Positions 46,490 to 56,135 are shown, numbered from the stretch's first letter. The stretch is 64,000 bases of DNA from Dokdonia sp. Hel_I_53 (GCF_007827465.1 NZ_VISL01000001.1:191001-255000), one strand, 5' to 3'. Translations and numbers: made by a program. Notes: generated by a model from the sequence alone, not told the origin.

Positions 46490-48697
46490 TCAAACAAGAA
46501 CAGGCGTTCTTAATAATACCTTTTCTAATCTTTTAGAGTAATCTAGGAGTGCCTTAATTTCTTTAATGGTAGCTAAGCGTTCTTTACTGAAAATGAGAAT
46601 TTGGTTTCCTCTAGACTCAATGTGATAATAGGGATTGCTTTCTAGAAAGTGTATAAGATCAACGGAGAAAAAATCTCTAATCTCATCATCATTTTCACCT
46701 ATCAGGTAAAATCTATTTGAGAAATCTGAATGGCCAACAATATTTATATCTTTCCAGCCAGCAATCGCATAGAATTTTTCTAAGAATCCTTCCTTGTCTA
46801 TTGTGAAGGTAGGAATACTTATAGGTAAGTCTATAGTGATCATTGTAGATCTAATAGTTTCTTTTGCTATGAACTCTCCTTCAGAGTAAATAATGTCAAA
46901 AAGATGTAATTTATTTTTTAAATCTTTAAACTCATTATAAGAGTGTTGAATATGCTTGGTTTCAAAATATAAAAATCTATAAAGATCTTCTACATCATTA
47001 TTTTTATCTGGATGATATTCCAAGTCATAGTTAGACGCTACTTCTTCAAGAAGTAATTGTCTTTTTGTTTGACTCTTTGTAAATACTGTTGGGACTGGAA
47101 TTATTTTTCTCAACGCAAAAGGATGCTCTGTATCTGCTCCGTGCATATCAAGTCCTACAATTTCAAAATGACCCCCTTTTTTTGAAAAAGCTTCTTGGAA
47201 ATTATGCAGGTTTTCCATGACCGTATGGTCTACAAAATGGCATTTTGAAAAATCTACAATAACGTCTTGATTCTCAGGAATCGCTTCTAGTTGCTGTTTC
47301 AATTTGAAAAAATTTATAAAAGAACAAAAATGTTTTATGCTCACGTAATAATTTCCTTCTTTCTCTTGATAGACTAAGACATTTGGTTTAAAAATATTTC
47401 TAAAAAATAATCCTGCACTTTTATTTAATATGATATGGATAACTAGCGTAATAAGTATTCCAGCTAGTATACCAGAGATAAGATCTACAAAGAGGGTTGT
47501 AAGGAGAGTAGTAAAAAAAATAATCACTTGTTCTTTACCTATTGTAAACATATTCCGCACAACTTGTGGAGAAGCTAGTTTATATCCTGTGTACACTAAT
47601 ATAGCCATCAACGCAGGTAAAGGTATACGAGTAAGCTGTGTACTAAAGAGTCCTATGAAAATGACTAAAAATAGAGCATGAGCAAAATTAGCACTTCTAT
47701 TAGATCCTCCATTATTTACATTAACAGAGCTACGGGCAATAACAGTCACCACGTTAAGCCCTCCTAAAAAGCCACTTCCAATTGTAGCTAGACCTAAGGC
47801 TTTTAAATCTCTATTAATATTAGATCGTCTTTTAAGAGGATCTAATTTATCTACAGCTTTTATGCTTAATAATGATTCAATACTCGCAATGAGAGTGAGT
47901 GACACTACACTCATCCAAAATGTGAATGATCCTATTTTTGTAAAGTCAGGTGTGGGTATTTCAGAAACAATCTCGAAGAGTGCGGGAATTCCTGTAAGCA
48001 TATAAGCAGGGGAAATAGGATTGGGTTGATTTAAAAAAAGTTCATAATAATAACTAAATCCTATGGATATAATTACTATCCACATAGGTGCAGGAACTAG
48101 CTGAAAGTATTTATTACGAAGTTTATCATAAAACATCATAATGCATAAACTTAGAATTCCGAATGCTGCTGCAAATAGTAAGCCTTTGTCTTTATAAGAA
48201 AATACATTAATAATAGTATTTGGAATTTCCAATAAATAATCAACACTGCTGTCTCGATTAATTTTATTACCTAGCATGATATGAAACTGCTTTCCCAGGA
48301 TAATAAGACCTATGGCAGCTAGCATTCCTTGTATTGCAGAGGAAGGGAAAAAATCTGCAAGTTTTCCCATACGCAAAAATCCAAGGGTCATCAAGATGAT
48401 TCCTGAACATATAATTGCAGCATAGGTACTTTCTAAACCTAGTGCGGTAATGGCAATAAGTAAAACGCCTACTAATCCATTACCAGGTCCAGTGATTGTT
48501 ATATGACTTCCCCCTAGTATGGAGACTAAGACGCCTCCTATAACAGCTGTAATAATACCTGCTATAGGTGGGGCTTCACTTGCCATTGCGAGTCCAAGTC
48601 CTAATGGTAAGGCTATAAGGCTAACAACAAATCCAGAGAAAATATTACGCGGGAGCGTTTTTATAAAATTTTGTGTACGATTTTTTTTTGGGCTCAT
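46490..48697 (-). CDS. SulP-family anion transporter with STAS and an extra C-terminal domain
   Basis: A 735-residue inner-membrane protein. About 14 transmembrane segments (residues 15-420) carry SulP wording (SEAPPIAGIITAVIGGVLVS, ITGPGNGLVGVL). A STAS-like domain follows (about 450-545, VIVDFSKCHFVDHTVMENLH). Then comes a further module of about 160 residues (575-735) with KLHLFDIIYSEGEFIA and WKDINIVGHSDFSNRFYLIG, which is not usual for SulP and resembles a domain found alone in other membrane proteins. The substrate could be bicarbonate, as in BicA relatives, or sulfate; no decisive feature is visible. It overlaps uspA by four bases, so they are translationally coupled. Confidence 0.88.
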   Translation of the reverse strand: MSPKKNRTQNFIKTLPRNIFSGFVVSLIALPLGLGLAMASEAPPIAGIITAVIGGVLVSILGGSHITITGPGNGLVGVLLIAITALGLESTYAAIICSGIILMTLGFLRMGKLADFFPSSAIQGMLAAIGLIILGKQFHIMLGNKINRDSSVDYLLEIPNTIINVFSYKDKGLLFAAAFGILSLCIMMFYDKLRNKYFQLVPAPMWIVIISIGFSYYYELFLNQPNPISPAYMLTGIPALFEIVSEIPTPDFTKIGSFTFWMSVVSLTLIASIESLLSIKAVDKLDPLKRRSNINRDLKALGLATIGSGFLGGLNVVTVIARSSVNVNNGGSNRSANFAHALFLVIFIGLFSTQLTRIPLPALMAILVYTGYKLASPQVVRNMFTIGKEQVIIFFTTLLTTLFVDLISGILAGILITLVIHIILNKSAGLFFRNIFKPNVLVYQEKEGNYYVSIKHFCSFINFFKLKQQLEAIPENQDVIVDFSKCHFVDHTVMENLHNFQEAFSKKGGHFEIVGLDMHGADTEHPFALRKIIPVPTVFTKSQTKRQLLLEEVASNYDLEYHPDKNNDVEDLYRFLYFETKHIQHSYNEFKDLKNKLHLFDIIYSEGEFIAKETIRSTMITIDLPISIPTFTIDKEGFLEKFYAIAGWKDINIVGHSDFSNRFYLIGENDDEIRDFFSVDLIHFLESNPYYHIESRGNQILIFSKERLATIKEIKALLDYSKRLEKVLLRTPVLV

Positions 48698-49542
48698 CGT
48701 ATAATTAAAACGTCTGTAGGTAGTTCTGTGAGAATATGCTCTATATCATGTGGGAATAGTCGGTCCCAGAATTTTGTTTTATTTGGCGCATTCATGACGA
48801 GTAGATCTGCTCTCACAACCTCTGCATAATGTCCAATAGAATACCCTCTTTTGCCAAAAATAGGTTGTGATTCTATAGTGATGGCTTTTTTATCATCTGG
48901 AGCAACCTCTGCAACAATTTTTTGGACACGACTGTCTTCACGTTTTATGAGTTTTTCTTTAGCAATTGCTGCTTTGCGTAAGGAGTTATCGTCATCTATA
49001 TGAACATGTATTTCTTGCTCACGTATTTCTTCAACAACAGTAATTTTAGAAGCTCCTAGTTGATGAGCAACATAAAACGCATTTCTTACTGTTTTTTCGG
49101 TTTTAGGGTCTTCTAAGCCATTAACTACAATATGTTTACAGGGTATCCGGTCTACAGAAGGATTGATAAGTAATAAGACAGAGCACTTTGCTTTTCGAGT
49201 TATTTTACGAGCGATAGACCCTACATAATAGTTTACTAAATTTTCTCTTTGCAATGCGCCTATGATGAGCATGTCAATGCGTAATGAAGCAGATGCGCGC
49301 AATATTACTTCTGAAGGGTCACCTGGTGTAAAAACAGTTTCTGATACTAATCCATATTTTAAAAAAGGATCTAAAATTGTCTTGAAAGATTCTTTTTTAT
49401 CGAGGGATTCCTCCCCTACATGAATAATAACAAGCTTAGCTTTTAAAAGAAGGCATAGTCTAGCAGCCTCAAACAAGTTAGCCTTAAGATTAGGAGAAAA
49501 AGTGGCACCAATGCCTATAACTTTAAATGGGTTGGGGTCCAA
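48694..49542 (-). CDS. Tandem universal stress protein
   Basis: A 282-residue protein with two Usp-type domains. The first (about 5-140) has the nucleotide-loop region GALQRENLVNYYVGSIARKI and CSVLLLI; the second (about 152-282) has VVNGLEDPKTEKTVRNAFYV and ends DIEHILTELPTDVLIIR. Its stop overlaps the sulP start (ATGA), so it probably senses or signals to that transporter. It begins 40 bases from the palindrome-bearing gap 49543-49677. Confidence 0.88.
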   Translation of the reverse strand: MDPNPFKVIGIGATFSPNLKANLFEAARLCLLLKAKLVIIHVGEESLDKKESFKTILDPFLKYGLVSETVFTPGDPSEVILRASASLRIDMLIIGALQRENLVNYYVGSIARKITRKAKCSVLLLINPSVDRIPCKHIVVNGLEDPKTEKTVRNAFYVAHQLGASKITVVEEIREQEIHVHIDDDNSLRKAAIAKEKLIKREDSRVQKIVAEVAPDDKKAITIESQPIFGKRGYSIGHYAEVVRADLLVMNAPNKTKFWDRLFPHDIEHILTELPTDVLIIR

Positions 49543-49605
49543 AGTGTTGTATAATACAATATTATTGCTGGGAAGATACCTATTTTATGTGGATAGAAAA
49601 AAAAT

Positions 49606-49621
49606 TGCTTTCGCGAAAGCA
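49606..49621. repeat. Dispersed palindrome copy (14-bp core intact)
   Basis: The core GCTTTCGCGAAAGC (49607-49620) is perfect; the two outer bases differ. It lies upstream of uspA and downstream of the four-gene operon. Confidence 0.85.
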
Positions 49622-49677
49622 GTATATCAAAAGTCATATATATCTAATGGGATAAGAGTGTCTGCATAAAGAACTGT

Positions 49678-50013
49678 TTAGTAGTTGCTTTGCATTTCTT
49701 TATATTGTAAAAATTGTTTTGGTGTAAGGTAAGATTTAATATTTTTATCTATCTGTGCTTTAATTTTTTTACGCTTAGCCAGTTTTTTTGACTCACTAAT
49801 ATTTTCATCATTAACTGCTATAAGTGACTTTTCAAAGCTTACTATTGTTTTTGCGACATCACGTTTTTGAATAGGAGTCATATTGAGATTTTGCGCCATT
49901 ATATCTATCCTTTCATGCTGCTCTTCGGCAGAGAAAGACGATTTACTGTCTTGGGCTTGGATCGTTGCTATTCCAAGAGTAGAGAACATCAATACGGCTA
50001 TACTTTTTTTCAT
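49678..50013 (-). CDS. Small periplasmic LTXXQ-like protein
   Basis: A 111-residue exported protein: signal peptide ending IQAQD, then a short all-helical mature part with NLNMTPIQKRDVAKTI and a C-terminal SYLTPKQFLQYKEMQ. The double LTxxQ-type wording resembles CpxP/Spy-like periplasmic stress chaperones; similarity is only at pattern level. It is the last gene of a four-gene operon, 10 bases after arsC. Confidence 0.65.
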   Translation of the reverse strand: MKKSIAVLMFSTLGIATIQAQDSKSSFSAEEQHERIDIMAQNLNMTPIQKRDVAKTIVSFEKSLIAVNDENISESKKLAKRKKIKAQIDKNIKSYLTPKQFLQYKEMQSNY

Positions 50014-50023
50014 TTATTAAATT

Positions 50024-50371
50024 TTATTTGAGAAGTAAATCTGTAACTAATTGTGTCGGTCTTCCAATAACGGCATTTTTTCCATCAATCACAATGGGAC
50101 GTTCGATAAGTTTAGGATTTTCTATCATAGCTAAAATAATCTCATCATCAGAAAGGTTCTTCCCCTTATAAACATCTTTCCATACAGACTCATTTTTACG
50201 AGCAAGTTCTATAGGGATAATGTTAAGCTTTGCTAGGATAGCCTTTAACTCTTGCGTTGATAGTGGGTTTTCTAGATATTTAATAATTTCAAAATCTTTT
50301 CCTGATGCTTCAATTTCGGCTAAGGCTTGTCTGCTCTTAGAACAACGTGGGTTGTGATATATTTTTATCAT
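50024..50371 (-). CDS. arsC: ArsC/Spx-family glutaredoxin-like arsenate reductase
   Basis: A 115-residue thioredoxin-fold protein with the ArsC signature YHNPRCSKSRQAL (Cys10), Arg in IERPIVI and the closing VIGRPTQLV. It may reduce arsenate with glutaredoxin or thiol help, but several Spx-like relatives have other roles, and no arsenic transport gene lies in this operon. It is 12 bases after the HAD gene. Confidence 0.85.
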   Translation of the reverse strand: MIKIYHNPRCSKSRQALAEIEASGKDFEIIKYLENPLSTQELKAILAKLNIIPIELARKNESVWKDVYKGKNLSDDEIILAMIENPKLIERPIVIDGKNAVIGRPTQLVTDLLLK

Positions 50372-50383
50372 AGTATTTTTTAG

Positions 50384-51019
50384 TTAAGATATTGTACAGT
50401 TAATACCTAAGCTTCTCAATTGTACAGCTAGTGTTTTTGAATTTATAAAATGAACTCCTTTTATCCCAGAGGCTTCACACCCCATTACATTTTTTAAACT
50501 ATCGTCAATAAAAATAGCTTCTGAAGGGTTAATCTTATAACGCTCTAGCATAAGGTCATAAATATCTTTAAAAGGCTTTCTGGTTCCTTCATCTCCAGAG
50601 ACCAAAATACCTTCAAACCATTGTAGCCATGGGAACTTTTTAAGAGCAATAGGGAAAGTTTCTCCACTCCAATTTGTGAGCGCCAGTACTCTATATTCAG
50701 GATTGTCTACGAGCTCCTTAAGGATCTTTAGTGTCCCTTCGTGAGCAAATCCCAGCATTTCTTCCCACCTTCCATAATACATACGTATATAATCTTCATA
50801 TTCTGGAAACATAGCAATGCGCTCTTTTGTAGCTTTATCTAAGGAGTAGCCTGCATCTTGATTTACATTCCAATCCCAAGCACAAATATGATTTAAAAAC
50901 CAGTCCATGTACTGCCGATCACCGCGAAACTCCTTTAGATATACATATTCAGGATTCCAATCTATGAGTACTCCACCTAGATCAAAAATGATCGTATTTA
51001 TTTTTTTTTTTTTTGTCAT
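50384..51019 (-). CDS. HAD-family hydrolase (YihX-like)
   Basis: A 211-residue phosphatase of the HAD-IA type: motif I IIFDLGGVLIDWNPE, in which the second Asp is replaced by Gly as in YihX-like enzymes, motif II ALTNWSGE, motif III TRKPFKDIYDLM and motif IV IFIDDSLKNV. The substrate is probably a sugar phosphate. A 14-base A run (coding strand) spans codons 2-7 just after the start, so the start is prone to replication slippage. It lies 14 bases after the MFS gene. Confidence 0.86.
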   Translation of the reverse strand: MTKKKKINTIIFDLGGVLIDWNPEYVYLKEFRGDRQYMDWFLNHICAWDWNVNQDAGYSLDKATKERIAMFPEYEDYIRMYYGRWEEMLGFAHEGTLKILKELVDNPEYRVLALTNWSGETFPIALKKFPWLQWFEGILVSGDEGTRKPFKDIYDLMLERYKINPSEAIFIDDSLKNVMGCEASGIKGVHFINSKTLAVQLRSLGINCTIS

Positions 51020-51033
51020 AAGAGGGACATTAC

Positions 51034-52269
51034 TTATTTTAACCCTAAAGATACGGGTTGTTCATCTTTTTCTTTCTGTAACATTTGCTTTACAATAAAT
51101 AATAGCAACCAAGCAATTAAGGTAAGGACTAACAGCAAAAACCAAGTAGCATTAAAGCCAAATTTTTCTGTCATTTGCATACCACTATTATGACCAAAGA
51201 TATGTGCCACAGAGAAAGACATGCTATACCACCCCATAAAAGCACCTTGTCTACCTATTTTTGACCGATTGAGTGCAAATTTATTACTAAAGGGAAAGGA
51301 GATCATCTCACCAAAGGTGGCAATAATCATCCCAATAACGACCACACCTACCCAAGTTTCCCAGAGAAGTAATAAAAAGCTCATACCAGTCATCACTAAA
51401 CCTACTATAGTATTCTGGATATTTGAAAAATTTTTCCTTTCCATCCATGAAATTAACGGCATTTCAAAAATGACAATAATGGCACCATTAAGCGCAAGTA
51501 TAAGTCCTATTTGATCTTCACTTAAAGCATACACATTTTTATAAAAAATAGGAACTGTAGAAAAGTACTGAACAAAGATGATCCCAAATAACGAAAGTGC
51601 TATTAAAAATAATATGTAAGGAACGTCTTTAGCCGGTGAGATGGGATTTTTTAAAGGAATTTCTTTATCAAGTTCTTTCACTTTCTTGGGATTCAAAACT
51701 TGAGACATCAATACCGCTGCTAGTATACAAGTGATACCATCTGTATAAAATAGAGCGTCATAACTTACTGTTGCAATTAATAACCCGCCAATTGCTGGCC
51801 CTGCAGAAAATCCTAAATTTATAGCTAGCCTTAAAAGGGTGAGAGACCTCGTTTTATTCTCTGGCTTTGAGTATGCACTTAAAGCAACAAAGAAAGCAGG
51901 CCTTCCCATATCTGCAATACCAATAAGAATAAAAAACGATAGGCACATCATCCAGAAATCTTCTACGTGCATCACCCACATAAAATTTACGCCAGTAAGA
52001 ATTAGACTTACTAATATTACTTTATAGTAACCTATAATGTCACATAATTTTCCTCCAACCCAAGCCCCGCAAAAAGAACCTACGCCATAAGAAGTCATAA
52101 CCCAGCCTACATCGCCTAGAGTGAACTCTAAATTCTTATTAAGATAAATAGATAGAAATGGAATCACCATGGCACCACATCTATTAATGAAAGTAATAAG
52201 TGATAACCACCATATTTCTGGAGAAAGTCCTTTAAAAGTGTTTAAGTATGTATGTAACAATGCTTTCAT
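51034..52269 (-). CDS. Major facilitator superfamily transporter
   Basis: A 411-residue inner-membrane protein with about twelve helices. The N-terminal half has the MFS-type loop VGGKLCDIIGYYKVILVSL (motif A form, G-x-x-x-D) and the segment RLAINLGFSAGPAIGGLLI; the second half repeats the pattern. Similar to YdeE-like efflux or uptake carriers; substrate unknown. It is the first gene of a compact operon (MFS, HAD, arsC, small periplasmic protein) with a -7 box at 52313. Confidence 0.88.
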   Translation of the reverse strand: MKALLHTYLNTFKGLSPEIWWLSLITFINRCGAMVIPFLSIYLNKNLEFTLGDVGWVMTSYGVGSFCGAWVGGKLCDIIGYYKVILVSLILTGVNFMWVMHVEDFWMMCLSFFILIGIADMGRPAFFVALSAYSKPENKTRSLTLLRLAINLGFSAGPAIGGLLIATVSYDALFYTDGITCILAAVLMSQVLNPKKVKELDKEIPLKNPISPAKDVPYILFLIALSLFGIIFVQYFSTVPIFYKNVYALSEDQIGLILALNGAIIVIFEMPLISWMERKNFSNIQNTIVGLVMTGMSFLLLLWETWVGVVVIGMIIATFGEMISFPFSNKFALNRSKIGRQGAFMGWYSMSFSVAHIFGHNSGMQMTEKFGFNATWFLLLVLTLIAWLLLFIVKQMLQKEKDEQPVSLGLK

Positions 52270-52312
52270 ACGGAGCGTATATGATCGGTTTAGTCATTAT
52301 TCACTAGAGATA

Positions 52313-52320
52313 CAAAAATA
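52313..52320 (-). promoter_or_regulatory. -7 box of the MFS operon
   Basis: TATTTTTG on the minus strand is an exact match, 43 bases before the MFS ATG. The neighbouring inverted repeat starts at its edge. Confidence 0.55.
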
Positions 52321-52349
52321 AAATGTCCGACGCTGCGGTCGGACATTTT
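52320..52349. repeat. Inverted repeat in the MFS promoter region
   Basis: AAAATGTCCGAC and its complement flank a six-base GCTGCG loop. It is between divergent genes and directly upstream of the MFS -7 box. It could be a repressor operator or a terminator of an unannotated transcript; each strand has only a short T run. Confidence 0.7.
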
Positions 52350-52492
52350 CGTATTGATATAACTTATTTAAGAATAGTCATAATACCCAAGCCCTACCTA
52401 TACAAAAGGTACAATGCGAAGTGTATGTAATGACATAGTTCATTTGTTTAACTTTGATTTGATAAATCTAATAAAATTTAGATTAACAAATA

Positions 52493-52505
52493 CGCTTTCG
52501 CGAAA
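52493..52505. repeat. Partial palindrome copy
   Basis: CGCTTTCGCGAAA has lost its right outer arm, 145 bases before the GH3 start. Confidence 0.6.
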
Positions 52506-52649
52506 AATTTAAACATCTATTTTTCTAATTATTAAGAGTTTATGTGGCTTTTTTTCGAAATCGTTATCGGAAAAGACCTATAATAACATAGGATAGCATG
52601 CAGATTTCTAGTAATTTGCAATGTAGCATTTTATCAAACATCATAAATT

Positions 52650-54941
52650 ATGAAAAGATCATCAATAGCAGGTCAAGAGAGATTTATATTTCTAGTACTT
52701 TTTGTACTTGGTGTGTTTACTGTAGTGGGCCAAACTTCACAAACAGCATTGCAAAAAGACATCTCTGAAAAAGTTACTGCATTACTTTTAAAAATGACTT
52801 TAGAAGAGAAAATAGGTCAAATGAATCAGTACAATGGGTTTTACAATGTGACAGGACCCGCACCTAAGGATGGTGATGCTGCACGTAAATATGACTTATT
52901 GAGAAAAGGCTATGTGGGATCGATGCTTAATGTACGTGGGGTAGAAAATGTCAGAGCAGTGCAAAAAATTGCCGTAGAAGAAAGCAGGTTAGGTATACCC
53001 CTAATTATTGGGTTTGACGTAATACACGGGTATAAAACTATTGCACCCATTCCACTAGCCGAAGCCGCAAGCTGGGATATGGATGCCATACAAAAAAGCT
53101 CAGAAATTGCTGCAGCAGAGGCTGCAGCCTCTGGAATTAACTGGACATTTGCACCTATGGTAGATATTTCTCGAGATGCAAGATGGGGCCGCGTGATGGA
53201 AGGAGCAGGTGAAGACCCTTTTTTAGGAAGCGATATTGCGGCAGCTCGAGTGCGAGGCTTCCAAGGAGATGACTTAAGTGATCCACTTACTATTGCAGCT
53301 TGTGCAAAACACTGGGCAGCTTACGGATTTGCAGAAGCTGGAAGAGACTATAATAGGTCTGATGTAGGGACGAGTACATTGTTTAATGTTGTATTTCCAC
53401 CATTCCAAGCAGCCAAAGAAGCGGGTGTGAAAACTTTCATGAATTCTTTCAATACACTCAATGGTATACCTGCAACAGGAGATCAGTTTTTACAAAGAGA
53501 AATCCTAAAGGATAAATGGGGTTTTGATGGATTTGTTGTATCAGATTGGGGATCTATAAGAGAAATGATTGCACACGGTTTTGCAAAAGACGGAAAAGAA
53601 GCAGCCCGCAAAGCAGTAATTGCAGGTTCAGATATGGATATGGAGTCTGATTTGTATGTTACAAAACTGGCGATGCTCGTCCAAGAAGGAAAAGTTGATG
53701 AATCTTTAATTACAGATGCAGCACGTAGAATCTTAACAGTGAAATATGAATTAGGTTTATTTGATGATCCATACCGTTACTGTGATGAAACGCGAGAAAA
53801 AGAAATAATTTACAAAGAAGAGTATCAAGATGTTGTACTTGACATGGCTCGTAAATCTATTGTTCTTTTAAAGAATGAAAATAATTTACTTCCATTAAAA
53901 AAGAGTGGTCAAAAAATTGCGCTAATAGGAGCCTTAGCAGCCGATAAAAGTAGTCCACTCGGAGGCTGGAGAATCGCTTCAGATGATGGTACGGCGGTGT
54001 CTGTAAAAGAAGGAATGGAAGCATATACAGGGAACTCATTGATGTATGCTAAAGGTGCAGATGTAGTAATTGGAGACGCAACATTTATTAGAGAGCTTAC
54101 CATAAATGAAACAGATACGACCGCTTTCGCGAAAGCGGTATTTACCGCAAAAAATGCAGATGTGGTTGTGATGGTACTTGGAGAACATGGTTATATGTCT
54201 GGAGAGGGTAGAAGTAGGGCACAACTAGATTTGCCTGGCGTACAACAGGAATTATTAGAAGCTGTATATGCCGTAAATAAAAATATTGTGTTAGTATTAA
54301 ACAATGGAAGACCACTTGCCATTGATTGGGCCGCAGAACACATCCCATCCATCGTGGAAGGATGGCAGTTAGGGTCGCAAGCAGGTAACGCTATTGCAGA
54401 AGTACTATATGGCGATTACAACCCATCCGGAAAATTACCAATGTCTTTTCCAAGAAGTGTGGGGCAAGTGCCTATTTATTATAATCATAAAAGTACGGGT
54501 AGGCCTGAAGATGCTGGTGATAATCTTGTATTCTGGTCACATTATGGAGATGAGAGTAACGACCCGTTATACGTTTTTGGACACGGATTGAGTTATACTA
54601 CATTTGGTTACGATACCCTGAAGGTTGAAGCTAACGAAAATGGAGCAAATGTAACCGTTTGGGTTTCTAATGGTGGTGATGTAACTGGTAAAGAAGTAGT
54701 ACAACTTTATATTCAAGATCCTTTCGCCAGTGTCACTAGACCGGTGAGGGAACTTAAAGGTTATGAGCTTATTACCCTTGAGCCCAACGAGAGAAAAAAA
54801 ATAACCTTTAAACTTACGGGTAAGGAACTAGGATTTTACGACAATCAAGGAAATTGGTTAGTGGAGCCTGGAGATTACAATATTTTTGTAGGTAGTAGTT
54901 CTGCAACAAAGCTTAAAGGAAGTTTTGTGCTAGCTGAATAA
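52650..54941 (+). CDS. bglX: Glycoside hydrolase family 3 beta-glucosidase
   Basis: A 763-residue exported hydrolase (signal peptide, hydrophobic segment FIFLVLFVLGVFTVVGQ). The GH3 N-terminal barrel (about 50-390) has FAPMVDISRDARWGRVME and the nucleophile Asp299 in FVVSDWGSI; the C-terminal domain (about 410-640) has VLLKNENNLLPL and GEHGYMSGEGRSRAQL. A fibronectin III-like domain (about 675-755) closes the protein. This order matches BglX, a periplasmic beta-glucosidase releasing glucose from short glucans. A perfect palindrome copy is read as AFAKAVF. It is monocistronic and converges with cbpM. Confidence 0.93.
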   Translation: MKRSSIAGQERFIFLVLFVLGVFTVVGQTSQTALQKDISEKVTALLLKMTLEEKIGQMNQYNGFYNVTGPAPKDGDAARKYDLLRKGYVGSMLNVRGVENVRAVQKIAVEESRLGIPLIIGFDVIHGYKTIAPIPLAEAASWDMDAIQKSSEIAAAEAAASGINWTFAPMVDISRDARWGRVMEGAGEDPFLGSDIAAARVRGFQGDDLSDPLTIAACAKHWAAYGFAEAGRDYNRSDVGTSTLFNVVFPPFQAAKEAGVKTFMNSFNTLNGIPATGDQFLQREILKDKWGFDGFVVSDWGSIREMIAHGFAKDGKEAARKAVIAGSDMDMESDLYVTKLAMLVQEGKVDESLITDAARRILTVKYELGLFDDPYRYCDETREKEIIYKEEYQDVVLDMARKSIVLLKNENNLLPLKKSGQKIALIGALAADKSSPLGGWRIASDDGTAVSVKEGMEAYTGNSLMYAKGADVVIGDATFIRELTINETDTTAFAKAVFTAKNADVVVMVLGEHGYMSGEGRSRAQLDLPGVQQELLEAVYAVNKNIVLVLNNGRPLAIDWAAEHIPSIVEGWQLGSQAGNAIAEVLYGDYNPSGKLPMSFPRSVGQVPIYYNHKSTGRPEDAGDNLVFWSHYGDESNDPLYVFGHGLSYTTFGYDTLKVEANENGANVTVWVSNGGDVTGKEVVQLYIQDPFASVTRPVRELKGYELITLEPNERKKITFKLTGKELGFYDNQGNWLVEPGDYNIFVGSSSATKLKGSFVLAE
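54122..54137. repeat. Dispersed palindrome, perfect 16-mer (18-bp with flanks)
   Basis: This copy is perfect and extends to 18 bases (54121-54138). It lies in the GH3 gene and is read as AFAKAV. Confidence 0.95.
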
Positions 54942-54945
54942 ACGA

Positions 54946-55248
54946 TTACTGAGCAAGCTCTTCATACAATCTGAGTCTATTCTTGAGTTTTGTAACTTCA
55001 TCTTTTAAAGCTCTTTCTTTATCTAAAAGATTGAAAACAATATCAATGCTTTCAAGGTTCATATTAAACTCATTGCGTAACCTTAAAATTCTTTCTAAGT
55101 GACCTAAGTGTTCAACATGAATACAGTGATGATGATCTACTATTTCAAATTGGATGAGATCCATTCTACCAATCTCGTCCATAAATGATATCTCAATGTC
55201 ATATTTTGAACAAAGCGTAGTCGTGGGTATTAGTTTTGCGTTATCCAT
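54946..55248 (-). CDS. cbpM: Chaperone modulator CbpM
   Basis: A 100-residue MerR-like regulator of CbpA. It starts with a short basic/hydrophobic segment, has the conserved VDHHHCIHVEHLGHLERILRL region and the helical tail LLDKERALKDEVTKLKNRLRL. It binds the J domain of CbpA and inhibits its co-chaperone and DNA-binding activity. It overlaps the cbpA stop by one base and is in the same operon. Confidence 0.9.
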   Translation of the reverse strand: MDNAKLIPTTTLCSKYDIEISFMDEIGRMDLIQFEIVDHHHCIHVEHLGHLERILRLRNEFNMNLESIDIVFNLLDKERALKDEVTKLKNRLRLYEELAQ

Positions 55249-56135
55249 TATTTTCTAAGTTTTTGAAGTTCTTGAAATAACTCAATTTCTTTTTCACTGA
55301 GGTTTGTCGGGGTAATGATTTTATAAGTCACTATTAAATCTCCAAATTGACCGTCTTTTTTATAAACAGTAAATCCTTTTCCTTTCAATTTTACTTTAGA
55401 ATCATTCTGAGTCTCTGGTTTAATTTTGAGCTTTACTTTACCGCTCAAAGTATCTAATGTAATTTCTCCACCCAGCATAGCTGTATATAAATCTAAGTCT
55501 ACAGTTTGATAAAGATGCTTTCCATCACGCTTATAATCTGTATGATTATCTATAACAAACTTTATGTATAAATCCCCGTTAGGACCTCCATTATATCCCT
55601 CACTTCCTTTTCCACTTATTTTTATCACTTGGCCGTTCTCAACACCAGCTGGAATAGTAAGTCTTATTTTTTTACCATTAACTGTAAAAACTTGCTGCTG
55701 TGAAGTATAAGCATCTTTTAAACTTAATTTTAGTTCTGCATTAAAGTCCTCTCCCTTAAAAGAATTGAAACCTTGAGTTCTTGAAGAACCTGCTCCCCCA
55801 AACATGGACTCAAAGAAATCTGAATATTCAGCTCCTGAATACTGCTGTTGCCTTCCTTGCTGGCGATATTGTCTTTGCTGCTGCTGTTGGGCTTGTTCAT
55901 AAGCCTCTCCTTGTTTCCAGTTTTCACCATAAGTATCATATTTCTTACGATTTTCAGGATTACTTAAAACTTCGTTGGCTTCGTTAATCTGTTTAAATTT
56001 AAGCTCTGCTTCCTTGTTATCTGGATTAAGATCAGGATGGTATTTTCTGGCAAGTTTACGGTAAGCTTTTTTAATATCTTTTTCGGAAGCATTTTTTGGA
56101 ATGCCTAAAGTTTTATAATAATCTATGAATGACAT
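55248..56135 (-). CDS. cbpA: DnaJ-family co-chaperone CbpA
   Basis: A 295-residue J-domain protein that stimulates DnaK and can bind curved DNA. The J domain (about 3-70) has the HPD motif at 33-35. A Gln-rich linker follows ([20 protein letters not shown]), then two beta-rich client-binding domains ([40 protein letters not shown]). It lacks the Cys zinc-finger of DnaJ, consistent with CbpA. The genes cbpA and cbpM are coupled. Confidence 0.93.
   Translation of the reverse strand: MSFIDYYKTLGIPKNASEKDIKKAYRKLARKYHPDLNPDNKEAELKFKQINEANEVLSNPENRKKYDTYGENWKQGEAYEQAQQQQQRQYRQQGRQQQYSGAEYSDFFESMFGGAGSSRTQGFNSFKGEDFNAELKLSLKDAYTSQQQVFTVNGKKIRLTIPAGVENGQVIKISGKGSEGYNGGPNGDLYIKFVIDNHTDYKRDGKHLYQTVDLDLYTAMLGGEITLDTLSGKVKLKIKPETQNDSKVKLKGKGFTVYKKDGQFGDLIVTYKIITPTNLSEKEIELFQELQKLRK

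Larger units (their letters stand above)
52270..52649. other. Divergent intergenic region with a hairpin
   Basis: These 380 bases hold the MFS -7 box, an inverted repeat next to it, a partial palindrome and a long AT-rich stretch before the GH3 gene. No open frame of interest was found. Confidence 0.6.
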
